Positions 16,704 through 26,267 of a DNA stretch of 34,943 nucleotides are shown here, in pieces. The translations under genes and the position numbers were made by a program. The notes beneath the pieces were generated by a model. The model saw only the letters and a list, made by a program, of their open reading frames with translations, was not told the DNA's origin and made no database searches. The stretch comes from Candidatus Desulfaltia sp. (lineage in GTDB: Bacteria; Desulfobacterota; Desulfobacteria; Desulfobacterales; ETH-SRB1). Numbering within the stretch: the stretch's first letter is position 1; each line of letters opens with the position of its first letter. The stretch spans positions 1 through 34,943 of the forward strand of contig JAUSPN010000107.1 of NCBI GenBank assembly GCA_030656555.1, given 5' to 3'.

Positions 16704-18287
16704 ATGAATAATTATAATATCATCTTAATGCTTTGTAACTGGGGGCCTCATACCGCATTTCAGATTCTTCAGGACAAAGGGGCTGAAATACCTCCGGAGG
16801 TTAAAATGATCCGCATTCCCTGCACAGGAAGGATCAGCAAATCTCTTCTATTTAAGGCTTTTGAGATGGGAGCAGATGGAGTAGCTCTTGTAGGATGTGA
16901 GCCAGGAGCCTGCCGTTATGGAAGCGGCACCGCCGCCGCGAGGGAAAATACACAAGATATGCGGGAGATTCTTGGGCTTCTGGGATTAGGGAAAGAACGC
17001 CTGCGCCTTGCCACATTCCTGCCTGACGATTCAGAACCGCTGCTGCAATTTCTTAAAGATTTTTGCAGTGATATTCAATCTCTTGGCAAAAGCCCTTTGG
17101 CGCTGGGAAAAGCAACAAAACCAGAAGCTGAAAGCAGAGAACTTTTATCTGATATAATTTCTTCTCATGATGTATATGCTTGTCAGGACTGCGGCAAATG
17201 TTCATCAACATGTCCGCTGGCGCTTAGCGGAAAGGATTTTTCACCTCGGGCTCTAGCCGGTTCAATCATAGCCGGCGATCTGGATTCTTCTTATGTCAAG
17301 GAGGATATATGGGCATGCCTGACCTGCGGCCTTTGTTATGACAGGTGTCCATCCGGCATTAACTTCCCTGAGTTTATCAGGGATGCTCGCCAATTTTTCA
17401 AAAAAGCCGGTGTTGATGGCCGTGAGGCTCACGGAGGCTTTTTCCAGTCTTTAATGCGGGCAATGAGCTCTCCGAAGCTTAAAACAGAGCGCTGGACATG
17501 GCTTCCGGATAACATCAAGCTTGATCATAAGAGTAAAGTCCTGTTTTTTGGCGGTTGCGCTCCATTTTTTGATATATTTTTCAGACATCATCTGAGCGTT
17601 CAGACTTCTAATATTATAGTTGACAGCCTTCGTTTGTTGAATTTTTTTGATATTAAGCCGGCTCTACTCAAAGATGAGCGATGTTGCGGGCACGATCTTC
17701 TATGGTCTGGAGACCAGGAGAACTTTTTAAGGCTTGCCAGATTCAATGTTGATTTAATCCATTCTCTTGGCATTGAAGAGGTTGTTACCTCCTGCCCGGA
17801 GTGTTACCGAACATTGAAACACGACTATATAAACTATGGCCTTGAATTAAAATTCAAGGTAACGCACATTTATGATCTTCTTGAGAAAGAGATTGACAAG
17901 GGCGCGGTGAGTTTCAAAAAAATTGATAAAAGGTTGACTTTTCAGGACCCGTGCCGTTTGAGCAGGCTTGAGCAAAAAGCCGATCTGCCAAGAATGTTGA
18001 TAAAGCGTCTTAAAGGCGACCGTTTCCAGGAAATGCAGGACAGCGGAGCTGCTGCTATCTGCTGTGGCAACAGCGCATGGACCGGATGCGATTCATTCAG
18101 CAAGGCACTTCAGGTAAAACGCCTGAGACAGGCTCATGCTACGGGAAGCGATCTTCTTATAACGGCCTGCCCTAAATGCCAGATTCATCTCAAATGCGCA
18201 ATGGAGGATCCTTTTCTTGGAGATGAATTAAGCATGGAGATGATGGACTTAACGAGCCTCTTAGCAAAGACTATTTGCTGGGAATAA
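16704..18287 (+). CDS. MvhD-HdrC-HdrB fusion protein
   Basis: The 527-residue protein joins three units normally encoded separately. Residues 1-125 resemble MvhD, with CNWGP, PCTGRIS and GCEPGACRYGSG. Residues 157-225 carry two [4Fe-4S] motifs, CQDCGKCSSTCP and CLTCGLCYDRCP, as in HdrC. The rest is HdrB-like with two CCG domains: C285/CCG at 327-329/C364-x2-C367, and C417/CCG at 453-455/C489-x2-C492. Both CCG sets are complete, so a non-cubane cluster site of the heterodisulfide-reductase type is plausible. The ribosome site is weak. It most likely works with the HdrA selenoprotein encoded just downstream. Confidence 0.85.
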   Translation: MNNYNIILMLCNWGPHTAFQILQDKGAEIPPEVKMIRIPCTGRISKSLLFKAFEMGADGVALVGCEPGACRYGSGTAAARENTQDMREILGLLGLGKERLRLATFLPDDSEPLLQFLKDFCSDIQSLGKSPLALGKATKPEAESRELLSDIISSHDVYACQDCGKCSSTCPLALSGKDFSPRALAGSIIAGDLDSSYVKEDIWACLTCGLCYDRCPSGINFPEFIRDARQFFKKAGVDGREAHGGFFQSLMRAMSSPKLKTERWTWLPDNIKLDHKSKVLFFGGCAPFFDIFFRHHLSVQTSNIIVDSLRLLNFFDIKPALLKDERCCGHDLLWSGDQENFLRLARFNVDLIHSLGIEEVVTSCPECYRTLKHDYINYGLELKFKVTHIYDLLEKEIDKGAVSFKKIDKRLTFQDPCRLSRLEQKADLPRMLIKRLKGDRFQEMQDSGAAAICCGNSAWTGCDSFSKALQVKRLRQAHATGSDLLITACPKCQIHLKCAMEDPFLGDELSMEMMDLTSLLAKTICWE

Positions 18288-18316
18288 GTAGGGGGTTAGT
18301 GGATTAAGGTATAAAA

Positions 18317-20770
18317 ATGGAAGAAAATGTTGCAGAAAATATTTCAATAAGCCCAGGTCAAGCCGTGCGTATAGGTGTTTATGTCTGCCACTGCGGTCTG
18401 AATATTTCCAGGACCATAAACTGTAGCCATGTGGCTGAAACAGCGTCAGTTCTTGATGGGGTTGTTGTTTCAAAAGACATAGCTTATGCCTGTTCCGAAC
18501 CAGGTCAGCAGGAGATCAAAGAGGACATCCTTGAACACGGATTAGACCGTATTGTTGTAGCTTCCTGTTCTCCAAGGCTTCACGAGCCCACCTTCCGCCA
18601 GATGATACAGTCTGTCGGTCTTAACCCGTTTCTTCTTGAAATGGCCAATCTGCGTGAACAGTGTAGCTGGGTTCACATGAATGAGCCTGATGCCGCGACA
18701 CAAAAGGCTGTAACCCTGGTAAAGATGGCTGTCTCTCGGGTGCGTATGCTTTGGCCTCTTGTCGGCGAAAGGGTGCCGCTGACGAAACGAGCTTTGGTGA
18801 TCGGTGGTGGAATAGCCGGAATCCAGGCGTCACTTGATCTTGCAGATAACGGTTATGAGGTAATCCTTGTTGAAAAAAGACCATCAATCGGCGGGACCAT
18901 GGCCCAGCTTGACAAGACCTTTCCCACAATGGACTGTTCCATCTGAATCCTCGGGCCGAAGATGACGGATGTCGGTCGACATCCTAAAATAAAACTTCAC
19001 ACCATGAGCGAGGTAATGGATGTTGAAGGATCTGTTGGAAACTTTAATGTAAGTATTTTAAAGCGGGCTCGTTATGTGGAGGAAAAAGATTGCACTGCCT
19101 GTGGAGATTGCGCCAAAGCATGTCCGGTAGTTCGTCCTGACGAGTTTAATGTGGGTCTTTCAACACGCAAAGCTATCTTTACCCCTTTCCCACAGGCGGT
19201 TCCCTCCGCATATGTTGTTAATATTAATGAATGTCTCGGGCATAACCCCTCTGTTTGTGCAAAATGCATGGATGCCTGCGAAAAAGGCTGCATCAATTTT
19301 CACATGTCTGATGAAGAGATTAAGGAAAGGGTTGGATCAATAGTTGTGGCTACCGGGTTGGAGCCATATGATCCGACAGAGCTTGACGAATACGGATATA
19401 CACGGTTTGAAAATGTATTAACCAGCCTTGAGTTTGAACGTCTTATAAATGCCGGAGGCCCAACCAAAGGGGAGCTGATCCGTTCAACAGACAGAAGACG
19501 TCCCAAATCCATCGGTTTTATACAGTGCGTTGGATCCCGTTCTGTCAGGAAAGGGGGCGGTTACTGTTCAAATGTCTGCTGTATGAATACAATTAAGAGT
19601 ACGCTTGTACTCAAAGAGCATTATACTGATATTACTATAAAGGTTTTCTATATTGATATCAGGGCTTTCGGAAAAGGATTCGAAGATCTTTACATGCGGA
19701 GTCGTCGATCAGGCGTCCATTATTTAAGAGGTTTGCCCGGAAACGTTGAGGAGCTTCCCAATGGAAGCCTGCGGGTTTCTGTTGAAAATACTGCATCAGG
19801 CATGCTGGAATTTCATGATTTGGATATGCTTGTACTGGCCATTGGGATCAAGCCTGCAAAAAGCGTTCAAAAGATTCGGGAGATGCTCGGTCTTCAATTG
19901 ACGCCGGATGGGTTTTTCCTGGAAGCCCATCCAAAATTGCAGCCGGTAGATGCGGCTACACGTGGGGTTTTTTATGCCGGATGCGCCGAAGGACCCAAAG
20001 ATATCAAGGAAAGTGTTACTCAGGCATCTGCGGCTACGGCGCGCTCTATACGCTTGATGCATAAAGGGGAAATTATAACCGAACCAATTACATCGGTGCT
20101 GATTCCAGGGCTGTGCAAATCGTGTGGAATATGTGCCGAGGTATGTCCTTACAATGCAATTACAGTCGATGTTAAGAAAAAAATGCCGGCTATGATTAAT
20201 TCAGCGGCATGCGCCGGATGCGGCACCTGTGCTGCAGAGTGTCCTTTTGGCGCCATCACAATGAACCATTTTACTGATGACCAGATTATATGTCAGATCG
20301 ATGCCATGCTCGAAGACAAAGCTCAAGAAAAGGTGCTGGTTTTTGCCTGTAACTGGTGCTCTTATGCCGGAGCAGACTACGCTGGGGTCTCGCGTATTCA
20401 ATATCCTGCCAGCGTGAATATAATACGCACCATGTGTTCAGGTCGTGTGGATAAAAACTTCATCTGGCATGCTTTCCTTAAAGGAGCGCCGGTTGTGCTT
20501 GTAAGTGGCTGCCATATAGGTGATTGTCACTATATTGATGCGAATCATTGGACCCAAAAAAGGGTTCAAAAGCTGCAAAAGAAGATGGAAAAGCTGGGCA
20601 TTAAACCAAATCGGCTTCAGCTTGAATGGATTAGCGCTGCAGAAGGTGTTCGATTTGCCGATGTAATGAATAAAATGGAAAAGATCAGACAAGAGGTTTC
20701 AAGTCAGGAAATTGCAGATACAATCAAGATTTTGAGCCGCAGAAAAAAACAGGTTCTCTTAAGTGATTGA
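18317..20770 (+). CDS. hdrA: HdrA-MvhD fusion, selenocysteine-containing
   Basis: I join two frames separated by one in-frame TGA (18944-18946), giving 817 residues with Sec at 210. The context MDCSI-U-ILGPKM matches the HdrA stretch DCSxCILTPKM, so the TGA stands exactly where HdrA has cysteine. N-terminal part: IGVYVCHCG (19-27) and the FAD site GGGIAG (163-168). After Sec: CTACGDCAKACP (259-270), two ferredoxin motifs (from about 600 and 632) and a C-terminal MvhD domain with CNWCSYAGADYAG from about residue 678. HdrA is the flavin subunit of heterodisulfide reductase complexes and the site of electron bifurcation. AAGG lies before the ATG. A frameshift-free split gene is the alternative, less likely given the hairpin after the TGA. 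Confidence 0.88.
18947..18984 (+). promoter_or_regulatory. Bacterial SECIS-like hairpin after the Sec codon
   Basis: A perfect 7-bp stem GGATGTC/GACATCC (18967-18973 and 18978-18984) closes a GGTC tetraloop, placing GGU in the apical loop 27 bases after the UGA. Bacterial SECIS elements sit inside the coding frame just downstream of UGA with a G-rich apical loop, so position and loop both fit. SelB binding is inferred. Confidence 0.7.
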
Positions 20771-20785
20771 TTTTCCGAGCAGTCT

Positions 20786-20862
20786 TTGCGAGGAGTGAGA
20801 AACGAACGACGAAGCAATCTCCTTGTTTTTAGGAGATTGCTTCGGTCATGCTTCCCTCGCAA
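20786..20862. repeat. Long palindromic repeat after the redox cluster
   Basis: A 14-bp perfect stem CGAAGCAATCTCCT (20810-20823) / AGGAGATTGCTTCG (20831-20844) with a 7-base loop sits inside outer arms TTGCGAGG (20786-20793) / CCTCGCAA (20855-20862). It resembles the gagattgcttcg-type dispersed palindromes common in environmental bacteria. It may end transcription of the cluster, but no clean T-tract follows. Confidence 0.65.
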
Positions 20863-20903
20863 GGACAAAAGTGTAATTTGGAGGGTTTTTGTTTACGCAC
20901 TAA

Positions 20904-21095
20904 TTAGTCTTCTGTAACTGTGATGGCGCCTGATTCACAGACTTCGATGCAGCTTTCACACCCTTCGCAATCTTCAGCATTTACAGGAACAGATTTTCCA
21001 TCCTGCATTTCAAAGACTTCCATAGGGCAAATATCTACGCATTCTTCACAACCTTCACATTTGTCCGCGTCAACAGTAGGGGTGGGCATATTCAT
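20904..21095 (-). CDS. Small acidic 2[4Fe-4S] ferredoxin
   Basis: The 63-residue protein has two cluster motifs, CEGCEECVDICP and CEGCESCIEVCESG, in a strongly acidic chain, like clostridial-type ferredoxins. The second motif has Glu where Pro usually follows the last Cys. It is convergent with the redox cluster and could be the soluble carrier for its enzymes, which is inference. AAAGGAG precedes the ATG. Confidence 0.9.
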   Translation of the reverse strand: MNMPTPTVDADKCEGCEECVDICPMEVFEMQDGKSVPVNAEDCEGCESCIEVCESGAITVTED

Positions 21096-21256
21096 TTCTC
21101 CTTTCTTAAAATTTTTTTTTACTTTGCTCCAAACAGATGGTAATCAAACCACCAATTGTTTCCAGCTTTAAAGAGGCCTTTAGAAAAAGTTCCATATATT
21201 AATTGATAGTTCGAGTCAAGTCTTCTAATGTTTTTTTTGCTGTAAACGCGAAATCT

Positions 21257-22252
21257 TTAAAATGGTCGAACAAGTCCAAGCAGGGTGTTTTGAAACTGAG
21301 ACTCTTCTTTTGATGCAGAATGGTTATATCCAAAGCAACCGGCAAAAAATTCATGCGGCGTTTGGCCGGGCACAACAGCAAGGGTTAGAGAAACCTTTGT
21401 ATCACTATTTTTAGCAAAACACGGACAAGCAATTTTGTCGGTCGATGTTAGCCAGGGATTTCTTGCTATAATTTCAAGCTGTTTAATGAAGTCGTCGCGC
21501 CATTTATCCGCCTTCTCAAAACTGTTTTTTTGTAAGGGTATTGAGTCAAAACTAACTATAATCTCGGTCCGAGATGCTTTATCAATTAAATACTCAAATG
21601 CCGAGGAGCTGTTTGTAATAAACAGGCCTGATTCCTGCGGATCGTGTTGCATAAGAAGAGCCCATGCTTTTATCCTGTCGGCTGTCATGTAAGCGCCCGG
21701 ATCGTAGGATTCAAGCAGACTGTTTTCAGCATTTTCAACAAATGAACTGTCAATTTCTCCCTTAATATTTTTAATGATATCTTGCTGCATCTTATCAACC
21801 ATAAAAAGCTTTTGATTTATTTCCCAATTTTGAGCGTCAAATTCCTGGGCAATGGCTAAAAATATCCTTGCGTTAAAAAGAGGGTCGGGCTTTACTTCAG
21901 GTTGCTTTTGCTGTGTGTTTTTTCTTATATCCGCCTTGATTTGCGCGGTAAAGGTATCATCAAAAAAGGGTATCTTATCTGCGTGTGTCTTGAAAAACGA
22001 GGTCATGCCTCGTTTATCACCCAGATGGAGATTTAACCATGATTTATACTCTTTTAACATCGCATCAAGTTTGTTTTCATCCTTTTTTACCGGTATTCGT
22101 ATATCAATAGCCTCTGTTTTTGCCAATTCCTGCATAATTTCAGGAAGATTTTTACTTGAGGGGCGATATACAACAGGCTGCCCAAAAATTGCCGAAATCA
22201 TTTCAGCAGATACATCAAAAATACAGGTAAATGGGAAATATATAGGTTTCAT
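21257..22252 (-). CDS. Unknown 331-residue protein coupled to the CysK-CysRS gene
   Basis: I do not recognise a family. The protein has no signal peptide, no clear membrane helix and no cofactor motif. It is largely helical and charged in the middle (KDENKLDAMLKEYKSWLNLHL, then DKMQQDIIKNIKGEI). A Cys-containing stretch CPCFAKN lies toward the end, followed by a hydrophobic strand LTLAVVPGQTPHEFFAGCFGYNH. The ATG overlaps the stop of the upstream cysteine synthase/CysRS fusion (ATGA), so it is the third gene of a tmk-cysKS-unknown operon. That coupling is the only hint to its role. Confidence 0.8.
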   Translation of the reverse strand: MKPIYFPFTCIFDVSAEMISAIFGQPVVYRPSSKNLPEIMQELAKTEAIDIRIPVKKDENKLDAMLKEYKSWLNLHLGDKRGMTSFFKTHADKIPFFDDTFTAQIKADIRKNTQQKQPEVKPDPLFNARIFLAIAQEFDAQNWEINQKLFMVDKMQQDIIKNIKGEIDSSFVENAENSLLESYDPGAYMTADRIKAWALLMQHDPQESGLFITNSSSAFEYLIDKASRTEIIVSFDSIPLQKNSFEKADKWRDDFIKQLEIIARNPWLTSTDKIACPCFAKNSDTKVSLTLAVVPGQTPHEFFAGCFGYNHSASKEESQFQNTLLGLVRPF

Positions 22253-24537
22253 TTTTTTTCAGTCGCTCTCTCGTCTTTTATGGTTATTCCACGAACTGTC
22301 AGTTGATCACGAATCTTGTCGGCAAGAGCCCAATCTTTTTCCATCCTGGCCTTATCTCGTTGTTTAATCAGGCGTTGAATTTCAGGATCGGAAATATTGT
22401 CTCTAAGGTCGAATATTTTCAGCACCGAATCTATATTTCGAAAAGCATCCACAACCCGCAGGGCGCCAATCGGATCAATCATTTTCTTTAGTACAAGGAT
22501 GTTTATCTGTTTGAGAATTTTAAAAATAGAGGCCATTGCCACTGAAATATTCAGGTCATCATCCATGGCTTCGGTAAAACCGTGCTTGATATTGTATAGA
22601 AGCTGATCCAGTTCAGGATATGGAGCGCCCTCTTTTATGTTGAGCAGGGCATGCACGCATGAATCAAGCCTTTTCAGAGAATGTTTGGCGCTGTCAAACC
22701 TGTCAACGGACAAGATTACAGGTTTTCTATAATGACTTGCAATAAGCCAATATCTGATAACCCTTCCAGAATAGCCTTTAGCGTTTAAATCCGCAAGTGT
22801 GATGCCGGCCTTATTTTCATCCATTTTTTTGCCGTCAACCAATACCCTGTCGCAATGCATCCAGTATTTTGCCATGGGGTTTCCGGTAACAGCTCCGGCT
22901 ATTGCCATTTCATTTTCATGATGCGGAAATACAAGCTCTCTGCTGCTTGTATGGATATCAAAACTTTCCCCAAGGTATTTCATGGATATGGCCGCGCATT
23001 GAAGATGCCATGAGGGACGAACATTGCCCCAGCCTGTTTTTACATATATTCCTCTTTTCAGCTCCGAAAGCTTGGACCTTTTCAGGAGCGTGAAATCTCT
23101 GGGGTTGTCCTTTTCATATTCATCGAGATCTACAGTGGCTCCAAGTTTTATCTTGTCTATATTTATACCCGACAGCCTGCCGTAATCGGAAAAACGGGAA
23201 ATATCAAAGTATATGGAATGAAGTTTTTCATATGCAAAGCCTTTGTTGACAAGTTTTTCAGCCAATGCAACCATATCTTCGACATGCTCGCTTGCCCTGG
23301 GATATTTATCGGCAGGCTTTATGTTTAAGGTCTTTAGATCCGTCATAAAGGACTCGATATGTTTGCCGGTAAATTCAGAAAGGCTAAGACCTGCCTTTTC
23401 AGAACCATGTATGGTCTTATCATCCATGTCCGTAATATTCATGATGTGTGTTACGGAGTAGTTTCTGTATTCAAGATACCGGCACAACAGGTCGGCAAAA
23501 ACAAGACGCCGGCATTCTCCCATGCCTATCCTGGCATTTGCCGTAGGGCCGCAGGAATATATCCCAACCTTTCCGGCAACAATCGGCTTAAAAGGCTCCT
23601 TGCTTTTGCTCATGGTGTTGAACAGTCTCAACTTAGCCATGTCTCGTGCATCGAAAAGGGATGTGCTCAGGTATCGCTCCCCTCCATCCGGAAATATTAC
23701 TACAATCGTGCCCTCAGCCATAGTTTTGGCTTCTTTGCGGGCAATAACCATGGCCGCGCCGCTGCTCATACCTGCAAAGATTCCTTCCTCCTTTGCAAGA
23801 CGTCTCGTCATTTCAAAGGCTTCTTCGTCGTCGATATTTACTTTTTTGTCTAATAGTTTTTTATCGAATATTTCCGGACGATAAGCCTCCTTCATATTCT
23901 TTAATCCCTGGATTTTATGATTAAGGTACGGCTCGACGCCGACTATGCAGATATCGGGATTATATTCCTTCAGTCTTTTTGAAAGGCCCATAACGGTTCC
24001 TGTGGTGCCCATTGTAGCAACAACCATTGTAACCTTTCCCGTAGTCTGCTCCCAGATTTCTTCTGCAGTACCATAGTAGTGGGCTTGCCAGTTGGCCGGA
24101 TTATTAAACTGATCCGTCATAAAATAGATTTCCGGATTTTCGCGAGCCAGGCGATAGGCCTCCTCTATAGCGCCGTCCGTGCCAAGATGGCTTGGGGTAA
24201 GCAAAATGTCTGCGCCGCGAGCCTTCAGTATCTTCTGCCGTTCAACACTTGCCGATTCAGACATGGTCAGCAGGAGTTTATATCCTTTGATAGAGCATAC
24301 CAGGGCAAGTCCGATACCGGTATTTCCACTTGTTGCCTCTATAACGGTCTTGTCCGTGGTGAGCTCGCCCGATTTTTCCCCGGCTTTAATCATGAAAATG
24401 GCGGCCCTGTCCTTGATTGAACCTCCGGGATTAAGATATTCGAGCTTTGCCAGGATTTTTACCTTAGGATTTGGATTGAGCTTTTTTATTTCAACAAGTG
24501 GTGTGTTCCCTATGGTATCTAATATTGAATAGTTCAT
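22249..24537 (-). CDS. Cysteine synthase-cysteinyl-tRNA synthetase fusion
   Basis: Residues 1-300 are an O-acetylserine sulfhydrylase: NTPL, the PLP lysine K42 in GGSIKDR, TSGNTG (69-74) and MGTTGT (176-181). Residues from about 310 are a class I cysteinyl-tRNA synthetase with the zinc ligands of that family: C329 in YSCGPT, C514 in WHLQC, and HHENE (539-543). The HIGH site reads RIGM (336-339) and the KMSKS site reads KMDEN (571-575), so both ATP-handling signatures deviate. The fused enzyme could make cysteine and charge it in one protein, or the synthetase half could have another amino-acid ligation role. It starts 13 bases after tmk. Confidence 0.88.
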   Translation of the reverse strand: MNYSILDTIGNTPLVEIKKLNPNPKVKILAKLEYLNPGGSIKDRAAIFMIKAGEKSGELTTDKTVIEATSGNTGIGLALVCSIKGYKLLLTMSESASVERQKILKARGADILLTPSHLGTDGAIEEAYRLARENPEIYFMTDQFNNPANWQAHYYGTAEEIWEQTTGKVTMVVATMGTTGTVMGLSKRLKEYNPDICIVGVEPYLNHKIQGLKNMKEAYRPEIFDKKLLDKKVNIDDEEAFEMTRRLAKEEGIFAGMSSGAAMVIARKEAKTMAEGTIVVIFPDGGERYLSTSLFDARDMAKLRLFNTMSKSKEPFKPIVAGKVGIYSCGPTANARIGMGECRRLVFADLLCRYLEYRNYSVTHIMNITDMDDKTIHGSEKAGLSLSEFTGKHIESFMTDLKTLNIKPADKYPRASEHVEDMVALAEKLVNKGFAYEKLHSIYFDISRFSDYGRLSGINIDKIKLGATVDLDEYEKDNPRDFTLLKRSKLSELKRGIYVKTGWGNVRPSWHLQCAAISMKYLGESFDIHTSSRELVFPHHENEMAIAGAVTGNPMAKYWMHCDRVLVDGKKMDENKAGITLADLNAKGYSGRVIRYWLIASHYRKPVILSVDRFDSAKHSLKRLDSCVHALLNIKEGAPYPELDQLLYNIKHGFTEAMDDDLNISVAMASIFKILKQINILVLKKMIDPIGALRVVDAFRNIDSVLKIFDLRDNISDPEIQRLIKQRDKARMEKDWALADKIRDQLTVRGITIKDERATEKK

Positions 24538-24550
24538 AGTCTTTTTTGAG

Positions 24551-25183
24551 TTAAGAGAATTTGGTTGTCAATGCATTAATTATCTGTTGCTTAACCTGAT
24601 TTTCGCTTTTTGATGCATCTATTACACAAAACCGCTTGGGCTCAAGACGCGCAAGTTCAAGGTAGCCTGCTCTGATTTTTTTATGAAATGAAAGGGTTTC
24701 TTTTTCAAACCTGGTTTCACCACCGCTTCTTGAGCCGTTATCAATCTGTTTCCATGCCCGTGAAAGGCCGATTTCAGGCAAAAGATCGAGCAGGATAGTA
24801 ATATCCGGTTTTAAGCCGTCAACCGTCATCTTGTGTAATCCGGTTATCAGCTCTATGTCAAGACCTCGCGCATAACCCTGATAAACCAGCGTGGCATCGA
24901 AAAAGCGGTCGCATATTATTGTTTTACCTTCGGATAAAGCAGGATTTATCAGTTCTTTTATATGCTGCACCCTATCCGAACAATACAAAAGAAGCTCACA
25001 TACAGGCTCCATGTTTCTATTTTCCGGATCAAGGAGGATCGACCGGATTTTTTTTCCGATTTTTGTGCCGCCCGGCTCCCTTGTAACCATACAGTCATAA
25101 CCCTTGTCTTCAAGAAATTCGACTATATTTTTTATCTGGGTTGTTTTGCCAGAGCCTTCTATTCCTTCAAGAGTTATAAACAT
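24551..25183 (-). CDS. tmk: Thymidylate kinase
   Basis: The 210-residue cytosolic kinase phosphorylates dTMP to dTDP. The P-loop is GIEGSGKTT (7-15), the DRF motif follows in ICDRFFDATLVYQGYARG, and the EPGGT substrate segment is present in TREPGGTKIG. All the residues expected by eye are intact and the length is normal. It precedes the CysK-CysRS fusion by 13 bases and probably heads that operon. Confidence 0.96.
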   Translation of the reverse strand: MFITLEGIEGSGKTTQIKNIVEFLEDKGYDCMVTREPGGTKIGKKIRSILLDPENRNMEPVCELLLYCSDRVQHIKELINPALSEGKTIICDRFFDATLVYQGYARGLDIELITGLHKMTVDGLKPDITILLDLLPEIGLSRAWKQIDNGSRSGGETRFEKETLSFHKKIRAGYLELARLEPKRFCVIDASKSENQVKQQIINALTTKFS

Positions 25184-25206
25184 AATAAGTAACCGTTCAC
25201 GGTTGT

Positions 25207-25241
25207 CGGTTCACGGTTCACAGTTTTTTAACCGTGAACCG
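25207..25241. repeat. CGGTTCACGGTT inverted repeat
   Basis: A 12-bp perfect inverted repeat (25207-25218 and 25230-25241) with an 11-base loop lies between tmk and the yhaM-like gene. Similar accgtgaac words continue on both sides. It is a dispersed palindromic repeat; as a terminator it lacks a T-tract on the minus strand. Confidence 0.6.
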
Positions 25242-25310
25242 ATAATTGTAAGCCGTAAACGGTTATATTCTCCTCTACCTTTTGTTTTTTTCAACTGCAA
25301 ACGGTTATTT

Positions 25311-26267
25311 TTATTTTTTACCAATATAAAAATGGCGTTCCAGCAATCTATGATACGATGTCCAGATTTCGTTTGGGTCTTCGGTTGCTATAAACTCGCG
25401 AATGCAGTTAACCTTGGAATCTATCTCGTCAATATAATTCAGCAATACCGCCTCAATGGTTTTAGGCGGTTCCGGCGACCCGAACTCCCTGATTCCATGA
25501 TGGCTCACAATCATATGTTTGAGCAAAATTGCCTGATCCTCGGGGAAATCTTTTATCTTTCTAAGTTTTTTATCAAGCATTTCGATTCCGATAACAATAT
25601 GATTAAGAAGCCTGCCTTTAACCGAATAGTCAATACTGAATTTATAATCAAATTCAATTGTCTTGCCAATATCATGAAGAACCGCACCTGTAAGAAGGAG
25701 ATCTCTGTCAATTCCTTTGTAATAGTCTTTGTAGTGCCCTGCAATTTTATTGGCCAGAATTGCCGTAGAAAGAGTATGCTCAAGCAGGCCACCAAGATAG
25801 GCGTGATGCATTTTTTTTGCCGCAGGAGCGGTTTTAAATTTGCGAACAAAATCTTCGTCATTCCAAAAAGCTTCAAGCAACTCTTTTAAATATCCGGTTT
25901 CTATGGAAGCGGTTGTTTTTAACAGGCGTACATACATATCATCAATATTAAGATCCGTTGCAGGGATAAAGTCTAACGGGTTTATCGAGTCGGGCGAAAC
26001 AGCCACCATTGTTTTTACACCAAGCTGGAGTATTCCCTTGTATTCTGAAATTTTCCCATTGATATGCACAAAACCGCCTGCAGTTATACCGGAGACTTGA
26101 TCGACGTTATCCCATACCACCCCCTTTATGCTTCCGCTTTTATCGGAAACAGTGATATTTAAAAAGTTTTTCCCGTCCCTTTTCTGAGATAGAGTCTTTT
26201 CAGACAACACAAAAATGTCATCAACAGTATCACCGGCTTTGATTGTGTTTATAAACTGCTTTTTCAT
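25311..26267 (-). CDS. YhaM-like 3'-5' exoribonuclease (OB-fold plus HD domain)
   Basis: The 318-residue protein starts with an OB-fold nucleic-acid-binding region (GDTVDDIFVLSEKTLSQKRDGKNFLNITVSDKSG and following). It ends with an HD metal-dependent domain: HHAYLGGLLEHT, then AVLHDIGK, then HMIVSHHG. This is the layout of the YhaM family, which trims RNA or single-stranded DNA from the 3' end. The metal-binding histidines and aspartate are intact. It is separated from tmk by a palindromic repeat. Substrate preference cannot be told. Confidence 0.86.
   Translation of the reverse strand: MKKQFINTIKAGDTVDDIFVLSEKTLSQKRDGKNFLNITVSDKSGSIKGVVWDNVDQVSGITAGGFVHINGKISEYKGILQLGVKTMVAVSPDSINPLDFIPATDLNIDDMYVRLLKTTASIETGYLKELLEAFWNDEDFVRKFKTAPAAKKMHHAYLGGLLEHTLSTAILANKIAGHYKDYYKGIDRDLLLTGAVLHDIGKTIEFDYKFSIDYSVKGRLLNHIVIGIEMLDKKLRKIKDFPEDQAILLKHMIVSHHGIREFGSPEPPKTIEAVLLNYIDEIDSKVNCIREFIATEDPNEIWTSYHRLLERHFYIGKK

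Noticed and set aside
18962-20770. A separate gene starting at the ATG at 18962
   Set aside because: The preceding frame continues in register across one TGA at a conserved HdrA Cys position, followed by a SECIS-like hairpin; it is better read as the second part of a selenoprotein.
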